A stretch of 64,000 nucleotides of DNA from assembly GCF_021018805.1 (NCBI RefSeq), contig NC_086256.1:8312032-8376031 (forward strand), given 5' to 3'. The translations under genes and the position numbers were made by a program. The notes beneath the pieces were generated by a model. The model saw nothing but the letters and a program-made list of their open reading frames with translations. It had not been told where the DNA came from and ran no database searches. This DNA comes from Prinia subflava. Its lineage: Eukaryota; Chordata; Aves; Passeriformes; Cisticolidae. This document shows positions 25,001 to 33,952 of the stretch, in pieces (within the stretch, counting starts at the first letter, position 1; each line of letters opens with the position of its first letter).

Positions 25001-26655
25001 GGAGTGGGGTGGAGTTCTTCCTTCTGCCACTTTCAAGACTGATAAACAATTCTGAGAATAGGTCTACAGCTCAGTAGAGAAGGAAACAACAGTGCAGCTC
25101 CATAGCATAATAAGTGGTTGCTGTTGTTCTGAGCCAGTTTATTCTCCCTGGACAAACTTCAGAATTTGTGCTCAATTAAATAGGAAGGCTCTTAATTCTT
25201 AATATGAGGAGCTTGGGTTTGTGAACTAATGTATGATGTGTGAACTAAATGCAGTGTTTTATATACCATTACTGGTGTACCTGAGCTTGTCCTTTCAGTC
25301 TTTAAACACTTGATATATATACAAGAAATTGCTGCACCAGGCAACAGAACAAATGAACATTTCCCATTTGAGGATACTTCAAAATCTAGGACCTTGTAGA
25401 CTTCTGGAAACACATGCTATGGTAGAGTTTGTGTAAAAATCCTGGAATTACCATGCATTGGGAAAGATATTCTTGGTCTCAGTCATTGGGCTTGTATTTC
25501 TAGCTATAAAATTTGGGCTGAATTCAGAGTTGTAGGATCAGGCACACATACTGTCACATTCACTGGTGAGAAAAGACCAAGAGCTCAAACCTGCTTTAAA
25601 GCCAAAGCCAGCTCTGTAACTTGCTAGAGATGGGAGGTGTATTTAAAGAAGGGGATATCATCCATCCTCCACAGTGTTTGGATACTGTGGGGGTGAGTAG
25701 CTGATTTGCAGTATGTGCAGATGTGATCTCAGTCCTGATATGGAGCTGTGTTCAGAAGAAAGAAATCAGTACAGTGAGCAAAATCGTGAAATTGATGCTT
25801 TTCCTGTAATGCTAAGGTAACTTTTTGATGCTTTATTTCAGCATTTTGGCGTGCATAAGTCCTGAAGCAGTGGTGCCTGGATTGAATTCCATGTCATTTG
25901 CCAATGTCAGCATGTGTCCCAACATTGTTGATCTGAGCATGGAAGCCAATGCCATAGCACTGAAGTATCTCAGTGAAAATCAGTTATCCCGACTGTCTCT
26001 CAGTCGCTCAGGCCAAAACCCTCCCACAGATTTCTCCTTCCACGACATCTTGCAAACAAACACAGACAAGAGCATGGTGGGTTTGAGTTTAATTTCACCC
26101 AACAACATGTCCTTTGCAACCAAGAAGTACATGAAGAGATATGGGCTGATACAGGGCGATGACAGCAGTGAAGAGGAAGAGGAGCTGCAGGCTCAAGATG
26201 GTAATTTTGGCCCTGTCAAAAGCAAAAGCATGCCAGACAAAAACTGTACTGCTGCACTGGACAGCTTGAGCCACCGGACTGAATTACCCAAAAGAATGGA
26301 TGGAAGACTTCACCTAAAAAGTCACAGCAGGGAGTTGACTACTAATGCTTCTCCACCAGAATTAAACAGCCCTGTGTTAAGAAATACTGCAAATGAAATT
26401 TTTCCTCCCAGGACAGATCCAGCAGATGAAAACTCCCTTCAGTTCCTAAAGGATTTAAAATCAAAAACCAGATTGTTACCTGGGAGGGTTGAATTCACAG
26501 AACAACCCGTCAGGAAAGATGAAGGAGATTCTCAGGCCTTCCGTGGAAATCTACACACTCCAACCCTTGAAATGTTAAACCAGACAAACAGCATAAATTC
26601 TGTTGGCACCATTCTTGATGTGAAACAACTCAGGCAATTACCAAAGCTGTTCTGA
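9916..26655 (+). CDS. STIL: STIL centriolar assembly protein (gene-level span, 15 coding exons)
   Basis: Fifteen coding exons join without a frame break into 1294 codons (human about 1287). STIL is the vertebrate counterpart of fly Ana2. At the base of the new procentriole it binds PLK4, is phosphorylated, recruits SAS-6 and connects to CPAP. In order I see: the conserved N-terminal region (residues 1-320); the proline-rich CPAP-binding motif [10 protein letters not shown] at about 385-394; a low-complexity middle; the short coiled coil that binds PLK4 at about 732-753, split between exons 11 and 12; the STAN motif at about 1024-1110; and a conserved tail ending LRQLPKLF. The start is taken at 9916, which has a strong Kozak context (A at -3, G at +4) and matches human Met21, so the product lacks about 20 human N-terminal residues unless a small exon was missed. 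Exon 7 uses a GC donor. The C-terminal KEN box of human STIL is not conserved. TAL1 follows about 4 kb downstream. Confidence 0.95.
10322..10437 (+). CDS. STIL: STIL exon 3
   Basis: The acceptor is TTTTAG and the donor GAAG|GTAATT. It encodes [20 protein letters not shown] and onward to LAADE, nearly the same as the human segment. Confidence 0.95.
10547..10734 (+). CDS. STIL: STIL exon 4
   Basis: The acceptor is TTGAAG and the donor CAAG|GTAGGC. It encodes the conserved stretch with [14 protein letters not shown] and [12 protein letters not shown]. The exon ends in phase 0. Confidence 0.95.
11682..11929 (+). CDS. STIL: STIL exon 5
   Basis: The acceptor is TTTTAG and the donor TGG|GTGAGT. 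It covers residues about 133-214, including [13 protein letters not shown] and [11 protein letters not shown], which are strongly conserved with human. Confidence 0.95.
12748..12831 (+). CDS. STIL: STIL exon 6
   Basis: The acceptor is GTTTCAG and the donor GAGT|GTAAGT. It encodes [20 protein letters not shown] and onward to LPLVGV. Confidence 0.95.
12944..13030 (+). CDS. STIL: STIL exon 7, with a GC splice donor
   Basis: The acceptor is TTTCTAG. It encodes [20 protein letters not shown] and onward to SSIQER. The only donor that keeps the frame is AG|GCAAGT, a GC-AG intron start with otherwise perfect consensus. The nearby GT at 13036 would shift the next exon out of the conserved frame. Confidence 0.92.
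14627..14774 (+). CDS. STIL: STIL exon 8
   Basis: The acceptor is TTTTAG and the donor CAAA|GTAAGT. It encodes [20 protein letters not shown] and onward to ETVHLFK, ending in phase 0 at residue 321. Confidence 0.95.
15853..15962 (+). CDS. STIL: STIL exon 9
   Basis: The acceptor is ATTCCAG and the donor AAAG|GTAAAT. It starts [10 protein letters not shown] and contains [16 protein letters not shown], as in human. Confidence 0.93.
16756..16870 (+). CDS. STIL: STIL exon 10, CPAP-binding motif
   Basis: The acceptor is GTTTTAG and the donor ACAG|GTAACT. It encodes [20 protein letters not shown] and PVSQQ. The [10 protein letters not shown] core is the proline-rich motif that docks on the C-terminal G-box of CPAP in other vertebrates, and it is intact here. 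Confidence 0.95.
17678..18724 (+). CDS. STIL: STIL exon 11, large central exon
   Basis: At 1047 nt (349 codons, residues 397-745) this is the longest exon. It starts [20 protein letters not shown]. Most of it is Ser/Pro/Gln/Cys-rich and poorly conserved, with scattered islands such as [12 protein letters not shown] and [19 protein letters not shown]. Its end begins the coiled coil ([14 protein letters not shown]). The donor is CAG|GTTTGT. Confidence 0.95.
19999..20161 (+). CDS. STIL: STIL exon 12, second half of coiled coil
   Basis: The acceptor is GTTGCAG and the donor ACAG|GTAACG. It begins IQRLLEAQ, completing the PLK4-binding coiled coil, then a very GC-rich Ala/Gly/Arg linker unlike human, then conserved [11 protein letters not shown]. 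Its base composition is far richer in G+C than the neighbouring exons. Confidence 0.93.
20902..21127 (+). CDS. STIL: STIL exon 13
   Basis: The acceptor is TCCTAG and the donor CCCA|GTAAGT. It encodes [16 protein letters not shown] and onward to [10 protein letters not shown] and [10 protein letters not shown], matching the human order with moderate identity. Confidence 0.93.
23029..23221 (+). CDS. STIL: STIL exon 14
   Basis: The acceptor is CTTCCAG and the donor CTG|GTAACT. It encodes [19 protein letters not shown] and ends [12 protein letters not shown], which aligns with human DNQKIYQDLL. Confidence 0.93.
23812..24065 (+). CDS. STIL: STIL exon 15, contains a KEN tripeptide
   Basis: The acceptor is CTGTAG and the donor CCAG|GTAAAT. 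It starts GQVNHLLK and includes [16 protein letters not shown]. Residues 1014-1016 (24034-24042) read KEN, at a position where human has KKN. Confidence 0.93.
25842..26655 (+). CDS. STIL: STIL exon 16, STAN motif and C-terminus
   Basis: The acceptor is ATTTCAG, and the open frame ends TGA at 26655. It contains the STAN motif ([20 protein letters not shown] through [20 protein letters not shown]), where PLK4 phosphorylation lets STIL bind SAS-6, then the conserved [20 protein letters not shown] segment, an acidic DDSSEEEEE run, and the terminal [11 protein letters not shown]. The human KEN box aligns with RKD (26512-26520) here. Confidence 0.95.
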
Positions 26656-27360
26656 ACATCCCCTGAGATGGCTGCAACCACTGCTTCAAATCAGAGGGAT
26701 CTCTCTATAAAAGACCACAGGAAACTGTGGATTGGGCTGTCTTTGAAGAGGTCACTCTGTTGTAGCAATGTAAAACTTGCAGAACTGAGTTTTCAGCCCA
26801 GCTCAGGGACAGCCACCTCAAAGTGCCTGGTTGAGGCAGTGCTGATCAGCATAGACATATGTGAGCACTTTTGTTTACAGTTAGGTGTGATTTTAAAGCA
26901 TATTGAAGGTGAATCAACCTGAGCCCAAGATGTACTTTTAATATCATTTTAACAGTGGTGATTACTTGCGTGTTCTTCTGTTGACATTTTAACAACAGAC
27001 TTTTCCATGTTTGTGCCAACTGTGAGCCACTGAGAATGTGTGTGGCAAAGCAGGGGTAACAGAGCTAAAGCACTAATTTCTAGAAGTTTGCTGAAATGCT
27101 CAGATTCCTGTGTGGGGGTTGTGTCTGTGGGGAAGAGAAGTATAACTTTGGCTTTACTTTGCATAAACTTATTTTGAATTCAGCCAAAATGACACATGTA
27201 ACTCTGTGTATCATGAAATCTTTGAAGGAAAAGGGGGAAAGCTGGCACTTTTAAAACTTGTAATTTTTTTCCACCTCTATGTTTTCTATTTATTTAAAAT
27301 TACATACTGCTCATAAAGGTCAAAGGTTCCATTAAAAAAAATTAATCTTCACTTGTCCAA
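26656..27360 (+). other. STIL: STIL 3' UTR with proximal poly(A) signal
   Basis: AT-rich untranslated sequence follows the TGA. An ATTAAA at 27331-27336 is the first reasonable poly(A) signal. A canonical AATAAA at 28086-28091 could extend the transcript. Which one is used cannot be told from sequence alone. Confidence 0.55.
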
Positions 27361-28899
27361 TGCTGCCTTTATTTAAGACACATGTGGCTTCCCAGTCATT
27401 GTTAAAATGGTTGACCTGAAGTTTGCTGGTTCACCTGCTACTGAACTCCTCAGGAATCTGGGTGGTGGGGTAAGCAGAAATAATAATTTACATTGTTCTG
27501 AATTAACACATAAATATTCTGTCACCAAGCACTCCAGTCTAATAATGAAACAGCTCTTTTCCATAACCTTGTGATGAGAATGTTGCACAAGGTGAAGAAT
27601 TTGGCTGAAGAAAGTGGTGATTCATTCCCATTCCCACCATTCCTGGTGGGAGGACAGTGGAATGATGGTGGAGCCATGTGTTTTCTCACTGTTCTTTTAG
27701 TGCCTCAGCATTCTCTCACAGGCGCTGGAACAAACTTTGTTTTAGGGTTGGCATTGTCTCAAGGGCAGTTCAGCCAGTGGTGCTGACCTTGCCTTTCCTG
27801 TTCTGAGTGTTAAACCTGAGATTAAAACACACCGAAATCCCGGGCCTTTCCTGGTCAGATCTTAAGGACTGCAGTGTTAGTTCTTGGTATGTTTGAGTGG
27901 GCACTAATTGCTAATTATTTATTATAGAACTGGGCTGAGATAAACCATGTGCTGTTTTGAAGCCAGTAGAGAGAGAGGAAGGCAGCAGCTCCTTTTAAGC
28001 CAGAATTTCTCCTCTCACGCAGCCTCTTCCATCAACAAGGATATTTGCTTCCTTTCAGGAAAGGTGCTACTTTGCTGTGCTGAAAAATAAAACCTTTCTC
28101 AGTCCCTGAATCTCCCCTGGATCAGGCATAAGCTTATTATCTGCCAGCACATTTTCTGCTGAATCAGTCAAAAAATAGTTAATGTTTTTGAACATTCCAG
28201 TGAGATGAATGAGGCAATTCATACCTCTGAGCTATTGTTGCAGGGTTTTGTTCTTTGTTTCCTATTGTAAAATGTCTGGAAACACAGGAAGATGAGAGTT
28301 GTATTGGTTAATATTTTAAAGACTTTCTTCAAATGCTCAAGGGCTAGAAACAATTCAAAAACAAAAGCCAAACTACTTGCACACAGCTCAGGACAAGGGT
28401 GTGGTGTTATAATAAGTTATGCAAAGCGTATAATCCTGGACAGCAACCTCTGAGCAAGCAAAATGTTAATTTACTGGACCAAAACAAAAAAAAACCCCAC
28501 ACCCTTCCCTTTAAGCAACATTTTTCCTTTCACAGTGTGGTGCTGAGTAATTTCAAGATGTCTGGATTTTTTTTCCCTGAAGCATTTACTGCAATTTGAG
28601 GTAAAAAAAAAGAAAACACATGTAAAGTCAGGCCTAGCTTTGTTAACTGAGCACTGAAGCCCAAGCTCTAGAGCTGGCTTGTCAGGTGCTGGCATGGGTA
28701 AATGGGGCAACATTAAGTTGTTGGGGTTTTCTTCTATTGTTTCTGGCTATTCTTTATTATAATTAAGGCACGATGTTTATAGTGCTAGCTGAAAAGATGC
28801 TGGGCCTGCTTGGAGCAGCACTGACCGCTTTACTTCGGATCCTTGTGGTGCTCCCTGCCCTGACCAAAGGCTGTGATCCCTCTTCAGTGAAGTAAAGCT
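27361..28899. other. STIL-TAL1 spacer, no gene seen
   Basis: No coding exon is recognised. It holds the possible distal STIL poly(A) signal (28086) and ordinary AT-rich sequence. The intergenic gap is short, as in other vertebrates, where deletions across it fuse STIL exon 1 to TAL1 in human leukaemia. Confidence 0.6.
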
Positions 28900-30130
28900 G
28901 CGGGCCGGAGGTGTGTGGAGCGCTGCCCCGGCTCCCACCGCAGCGGGCACGGGCACGGCTGGAACGGCCCCGCAGCAGCCCTCGGTGCTCAGAAGATGCT
29001 CGGCTTCCTCATCTCCCCCGCCCAGCGCCGGCTGTTCTATCTTTAACGCTTCCTGTTGGTAGAGGAGCCGGCTCGAACATGGTCGTGTTTCCTGGCGGGA
29101 GGCACGGCGGGCTCTGCGGCGCGTCGTGACCGGGTCCGCGCCGCCGCCCCCCGCACGCTGCCGGCATCGTGCGGGCTCCCTCAGCCCGGGACACGGCGGG
29201 GCCGCGCCGGGCCTGCTGGAAACCTCTCCCACGGCCGCGGCCAGAGCGGGAGGCTGAGGGGAAGGAGTGAAAGGAAGAATAACAGCTCCGGCATTTCCCG
29301 CTCCGCCAGGGCGCGCAGGTGGCGGGGAGACAATAGCGACCCCCGCACCGCGGCCCCGCCCCCCCCCGCTCCGCAGCAGGTGCGGCCGGGCCTCGCCGCC
29401 GCTTGTCCCCCGAGCCCCGCACACGGCCGGGGGCCCGGCCCGAACCCGGCAAAGGGCACCGGGGGTGTCCCGGGAGGGCCTCAGGCCGGGCCCCTTCCCT
29501 CCCGCCCCGCGCCGGGTTATTTCGGGGGTGATTTCGTTGATTTTCGGGTTCCCGCGCAGGCCGCTCCCCGCTGTTGCCTTTAGAGCCGCGCCACCCGTGG
29601 GTGCCCGGAGGAGCGGATCTGGGACCCTCCAGGGACTCCCGCCTCCCCCCTTTCCATTCGGGGAGCCTTTGGCATTTCGGGGAGGTTTCCACTCCTCCCG
29701 TCGCTTTGCGATCTCCTCGCAGGGCACCGCGACCCCCGCACGGCCCGCTGCCGTCCCCACGAGCCGCCCCGGGGCCGCGACGGCTTCGGCCAGCCCGGGG
29801 TTCCCTGTCCGGGCCCCAGCCCGGCCCGGAGCTGGCGGAGCCCCTTCCCCGACGGGGCGCTCAGCCGGGCCCGAGCTCCGGCCCCACGGGATGTGCAGCC
29901 CGGCCCGAGCCCCGCTGGCTGCCCCGCACTGCTACGGGGCGAGCCAGGGCCCTTTTCTCCCTTCCCCGATCCCCTTTCTCCTCCAGGCTCCACCGCTCAC
30001 ATCCCAAATTCCTCGAGGGCGAGATGTGGCGGCTCGGTACCCGCTCCGCTCCCAGTCCCCAGCATCCCCCAGCTCGGCAGGGATGCTCGGCCATCTCCCA
30101 CCCCAAAGCGGGAGACGAGACAGGGAGCTC
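28900..30130. promoter_or_regulatory. CpG island upstream of the TAL1 promoter
   Basis: Sequence very rich in G+C and CpG begins sharply near 28900 and fades near 30130. Long open frames on both strands here lack recognisable domains. It may be an accessory promoter or an antisense transcript start. At 29038-29055 a GATA-type TATCTT sits 5 bp from an ETS-type CTTCCTG. Confidence 0.65.
29038..29055. promoter_or_regulatory. close GATA and ETS sites upstream of TAL1
   Basis: TATCTT (29038-29043) and CTTCCTG (29049-29055) lie within 18 bp, about 1.7 kb upstream of the inferred TAL1 promoter. GATA and ETS factors drive TAL1 in blood precursors, so this is a plausible upstream element, but two short motifs alone are weak evidence. 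Confidence 0.3.
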
Positions 30131-30463
30131 GCCCTAATTCAGCTCTTCAGCAAAAATGCACAGTGTGGGGGGACGAAGGCTGGGGATGGGGCCGCTTTTC
30201 TCCAAAACATCTCCTTTCGATGCGCTTTATTTACCTCCTCTTGTCCCAAAGCAGCCAACACCCCTTCCCCCTCTCTCAACATCTCCAACAATTTATTTTG
30301 GCTCATTAAATTTAATTACGAACAGAGTAGGTGTTCCATATTTAATAATAATAAAAAAAAAAAGAAAAAAACCACACCAAAACAGGGGCATAATAACCTC
30401 CAAGAGGACTAAAATAAAGAATCCCTATTCAGATGCGGGCAGCCACAGTGCAATTTTTTATTA

Positions 30464-30465
<2 letters not shown>

Positions 30466-30503
<38 letters not shown>
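30466..30503. repeat. poly-T tract of 38 bases
   Basis: An uninterrupted run of T lies about 200 bp upstream of the inferred TAL1 promoter. Such runs exclude nucleosomes, and their exact length is often wrong in assemblies. Confidence 0.9.
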
Positions 30504-30660
30504 CCATGTCTTTTTAAGAGCATCTAAGCACACACACATAAAAAGCTAGAAGGCATGCATTCCGGAGTTATTCCTATGCATATCCCTGCAATAATTTTCC
30601 GCTTTCCTTCGATAAAATTGCCAAATAATAATGAATCATTTCATAAATAATGGGTTTAGA

Positions 30661-30735
30661 AGCTTATCAGGGCAGGCGGGCCACTGCTGGGGTTTTATCT
30701 CTCTCGGCCACATTGCAGTAGTGTTCCGCTCTCCA
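30661..30735 (+). promoter_or_regulatory. TAL1: TAL1 promoter 1a (GATA-SP1-GATA)
   Basis: CTTATC (30663-30668), a GC-box-like GGCAGGCGGG (30671-30680) and TTATCT (30695-30700) occur in that order. From memory, mammalian TAL1 promoter 1a has GATA sites near -69 and -33 with an SP1 site near -59. The same order and near-equal spacing here would put the start site near 30730. GATA1 or GATA2 binding makes this promoter active in red cells, mast cells and progenitors. There is no TATA box. Confidence 0.65.
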
Positions 30736-30870
30736 TACTAAATAGGAAACTGGACGTGATGTGGAATTAGAGCCTACCCAGCTGAAGCCACCCAACACTT
30801 ACTACAAATATAGCCGCGATGCGTAGGCCACAAAATGGCTCCACTCACTTTTCCCAATGAAAAGCAAATG
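30730..30870 (+). other. TAL1: TAL1 exon 1a, non-coding leader (5' end inferred)
   Basis: A perfect donor, AAATG|GTGAGTAAGG, ends an exon at 30870 about 140 nt after the inferred start. There is no long frame through it. It is predicted to splice to a downstream leader exon or to the coding exon at 33524. Confidence 0.5.
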
Positions 30871-32197
30871 GTGAGTAAGGAGGAATCGGCTCTGCAGAAG
30901 CCTGGGCGCTGGGGACGGCGGGCTGTGGTTTTGGGGGGCTCCGGAGGGCAGCGAGTGAGCTTTGGGGGGCTTCTGCCCCACATCAGAGACAGGGGAAAAA
31001 AACACAAAACCTTTTCCGCGGTTGGGTTTTAATCTTTTTCGTTCTTTGATGCGGGGTCGGTGAGGAGGAGAATACACTTTCCCCTTTGAAGTTGTGGGGT
31101 GCGGCACCCCCACCGCCCCGGGACCCCCGGGCAGCGGCAGGGACGGGCTGGGGGGCGCTGGGGGCGCAGCGCCCACCGGGCCCGGCTCCCCCAGCCTCTC
31201 CCCGGGGACAAACACCGGGACACGGCCCGGACAGAACCTGAGCGCTTCTCCCCGAGAGGGGGGTCCCCGATATCCCGCTCCCTCCAGCCCCTTCGTTTTG
31301 GGGCGATTGCCCTACAAAGGTCCGGCGGCAGAGGTGCGCTTTTGGGTTGGAAATTTCCTGCCGATCAGCTGCTGGAAAACAAAAGGATTTTGCGGAGAAG
31401 AAACCAGCGGGCGGGGATTTAATGCCCCCCCTCCATTTTTTCTAAACGAAACCACCCCAATTTAAGGCGAAATTCTGCTGATATCTTTGCGGTTTTGCCT
31501 ATTTCGTTTTTAACGAATGCGGGAAGAGACGCCATCGGGATTATTTCTTTTTTTACCACGGGGAAAACCTAATTTTTCGTGATTTCGTTGGCGGGGTGAA
31601 CCGGCCTCACCTTCCTGTGTCTGGGCGGCGGGGAGCGGGCTCCCTCCGCCGCCGGCCCGGTGCCGGCTGCCGCGGTTCCTCGGCCGGGAGCGCGGCCGCT
31701 AACCGGCCCCTTGAGGAATTTAATTTGCCCCTTTAGGAATTAAATTTTCCATCCCGACGTGGGAGAAACGCCGCCGCCGCCGCTTCGTGCGAGCCCATCG
31801 GGAGAAAAACAACCCCGTGTCCGGCCCCGTCTGTGATTTCCTTCCCGGGAAGACCGGGCTTGCAATGTGTCCAAAAAACCGCCCAATTCGCCCAAAATAT
31901 AGGGCGCGCTTTTTTTCACGCCTTTTTTTCTCTGCTTATTTATTTTTTTTTTCCACGCCAGACCATGGCCGTCGCTCGTTGTGGCCCCGTGTGCGAGGCG
32001 GCGGCTCCCGGCGGCGGCGGGGGGGGACCCGGGGGTGGCCGCTGTCCCCTATCACAGGGGCCTCCCCGGGGTGCTGTCCCCTCCTTCCCTCTCCCCTGCA
32101 CCTTTCTCCCTCCACTGATCTCTGGCGATCTGGACCCACGAGATCCACCCTCTCCTTTTTTTTTTTTTTTTTTCTCCCCCCCTTCTCTTCCTCCCAG
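30871..32197 (+). other. TAL1: TAL1 5' intronic region with CpG-rich segments
   Basis: No coding sequence is recognised. GC-rich, CpG-dense segments (about 31080-31420 and 31600-32110) could hold the second promoter (1b) known in mammals, but I cannot place a start site. A strong pyrimidine tract (32155-32196) leads into the next predicted exon. Confidence 0.45.
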
Positions 32198-32347
32198 GAT
32201 TTAGCAGTTTTATCCCGATGCGGGTGTCCTTCCTCTCTGTAAAGTCGTAAGTACCTTGAGGTGGGAGGAGTAAATTCAGCCTGACACTGAGAGCGCTTTT
32301 GTTGAAACAGGAGAGACTTGCGGTGTCCCTACTTAAATATGACACAT
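32198..32347 (+). other. TAL1: predicted TAL1 leader exon with two donors
   Basis: A T-run and pyrimidine tract followed by CTCCCAG makes a very strong acceptor, with the exon starting at 32198. Two consensus donors follow: GTAAGT at 32247 and GTGAGT at 32348, giving exons of 49 or 150 nt. A second acceptor, GAAACAG, ends at 32310, but an intron of 64 nt between them is unlikely. There is no coding potential. It fits the small non-coding exons 2-3 of mammalian TAL1. Confidence 0.45.
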
Positions 32348-32440
32348 GTGAGTAATCTCTTCGTATACAATATCGGAATAGGCAATTAGATTTTTCTTTC
32401 TAAAGGGCTGGAGGGAAGGGGGCCGGAGGGAAGGCAGAGA

Positions 32441-32760
32441 ACTTGTACTTTATGTAGGGTGGTTGTATTTTTTTTTATAATTTTATATTCCATCGAGATA
32501 GTGAAATATGGCATTTTTTTTTCTCGCGACTCAGCCTATCAGAAACGAAATAAAAAATTACCCGAGGCAAGGGAGCGAGAAGGATGGGTGGCAGCTCTCT
32601 GCTCCATGAAGCTCCTTATTTATACAGAAAAGAATAATCAATCAATAAAAAAATAATCCAAAAACGAATGAGGGCATATGTGGGAGATAAAGCATAGAAA
32701 TAATCGCGATATCGCTGCCTGCCCTTGGCGGGAGGTGCCCTGTCGCGACAGCATTTGTTC
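32441..32760. promoter_or_regulatory. AT-rich element with three GATA sites in TAL1 5' intron
   Basis: AGATAG (32496-32501), CTATC (32536-32540) and AGATAA (32685-32690) lie in AT-rich, non-repetitive sequence between CpG-rich flanks. It is about 1.8-2 kb downstream of the inferred promoter. This is a candidate intronic enhancer, judged by motif only. Confidence 0.3.
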
Positions 32761-33276
32761 TGTGGGAGAAGGGACAATGCTGTGTGCGGCCGCGGCCGGG
32801 CCCCTTCCTCCTTCCTGCGGTAGCGAATGCGCGGGGGATTGACTCCGTTAGGGGCTGGGTTAACCCCCTCTCCCCCAAAAAGCGATTTCAGGCATATTTC
32901 GATAGTTTATAAATAACAATACAAAATAATCATGGGAGGAGAAATTGCCGCCCGTGAGGCTAAGGCCGCTCCAGGCAGGCCGGGCCGCGCCCGGGCTGGC
33001 TCCGCAGGGCAGCAAACACCTCCGGGGACCCCAAAACCGGGAGAAATGCCCCCAGAACGGGGGGATGTGTGCTGAGCCTCCGCCGTAATTCGGCCGCGCG
33101 ATTTACCCCGCAGCCTCGGCGGGGTGCGGGCGCTGCCCGAGCCCCGTGGCTGCCCGGCCGAGCCGCCGGTGCCGCTGTGGATCCCCGGGGGCGCCGGGGC
33201 CGGCCGGGGCTCCGGCCCGTCCCCGCCGTGCGGGACCGGGGCGCCGCCAGACGTCAGAGCGCCGCTCCGCCAGGCT

Positions 33277-33319
33277 CCGTGACGTCACGGCAGGGCCGGG
33301 GCGCCCCGTGACGTCACGG
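33277..33319. promoter_or_regulatory. paired palindromic CRE sites
   Basis: The 14-bp palindrome CCGTGACGTCACGG occurs twice, at 33277-33290 and 33306-33319, each containing the full CREB/ATF consensus TGACGTCA. A half site (ACGTCA) lies at 33251. They stand about 210 bp upstream of the TAL1 coding exon in CpG-rich DNA, which suggests an internal promoter feeding that exon directly. Confidence 0.6.
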
Positions 33320-33527
33320 CACGGCTTGGCGGGGTGGACCCACAGAACCCCCCCTAGTCCCGCCAGCAAACTCTAAATTATTCGGGGTGATCAGGAACTC
33401 CCCCGTTTCTCACCGACGAGGTGTAAGCCCCGAAGCGCCCTCCCCGTCGGGGCGGTGCCCGCGGAGGGGTAAAGCCCCCCTGGCCCCCTGCGGGCCGCCC
33501 CTGAGCGCTGCCTCTCTCCGCAGGACG

Positions 33528-33952
33528 ATGGACAGGCCGCCCGCCCCGCCGCCCCCCAGTGACCCCCGCGATGCCCGCCCCGCCCGGCGGCACGACTCGG
33601 AAGCGGAGACCACGAGCGAGCCGGAGAGCAGCCGCGGGGGCATGGAGGCGCCGGCGGACCCCCAGCTGCTGCTCAACGGGGCGGCCAAGGAGGCGGGCCG
33701 GCCCTCCCCCGGGCCCCCCGCCGCCCCCGTGCCCGTCATCGAGCTGGTGCGCCGCGGGGGCTCCCTGGACATAAAAAGCCGAGAGGCGGCGGGGGAGGCG
33801 ATGCAGAGAGCGCCGGGAGCCGAGCCGTGCCGCGCCGCCGAGGCCGCCTGCGAGGCCCGCATGGTGCAGCTGAGCCCCCCCGCGCTCCCGCTGCAGCCCC
33901 CTGGCAGGGCCATGCTCTACAACCTGGGCCAGCCGCTGGCCACCATCAACAG
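33528..33952 (+). CDS. TAL1: TAL1 first coding exon
   Basis: The exon starts at 33524 after CTCCGCAG and ends ACAG|GTTCGT. It encodes residues 1-141 plus two bases, from [15 protein letters not shown] to LGQPLATIN. It is GC-rich throughout and continuous with the CpG island around it. Confidence 0.95.

Larger units (their letters stand above)
10008..25841 (+). other. STIL: STIL introns 2-15
   Basis: Introns over 300 bases are 10008-10321, 10735-11681, 11930-12747, 13031-14626, 14775-15852, 15963-16755, 16871-17677, 18725-19998, 20162-20901, 21128-23028, 23222-23811 and 24066-25841. All are AT-rich. I see no embedded gene, RNA gene or recognisable transposon in them. Confidence 0.75.

Noticed and set aside
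28777..30412. Overlapping long open frames on both strands (327 and 381 codons)
   Set aside because: They lie in a CpG island, overlap each other, are low-complexity Pro/Arg/Gly and have no known domain.
30159..30450. CACAGTG heptamers (30159-30165 and 30444-30450) as cryptic V(D)J signals like those behind human STIL-TAL1 deletions
   Set aside because: No nonamer at 12 or 23 bp spacing is visible and no partner was found in STIL intron 1.
32247..32310. A 64-base intron between two small TAL1 leader exons
   Set aside because: Shorter than usual functional vertebrate introns; alternative donors of one exon are more likely.
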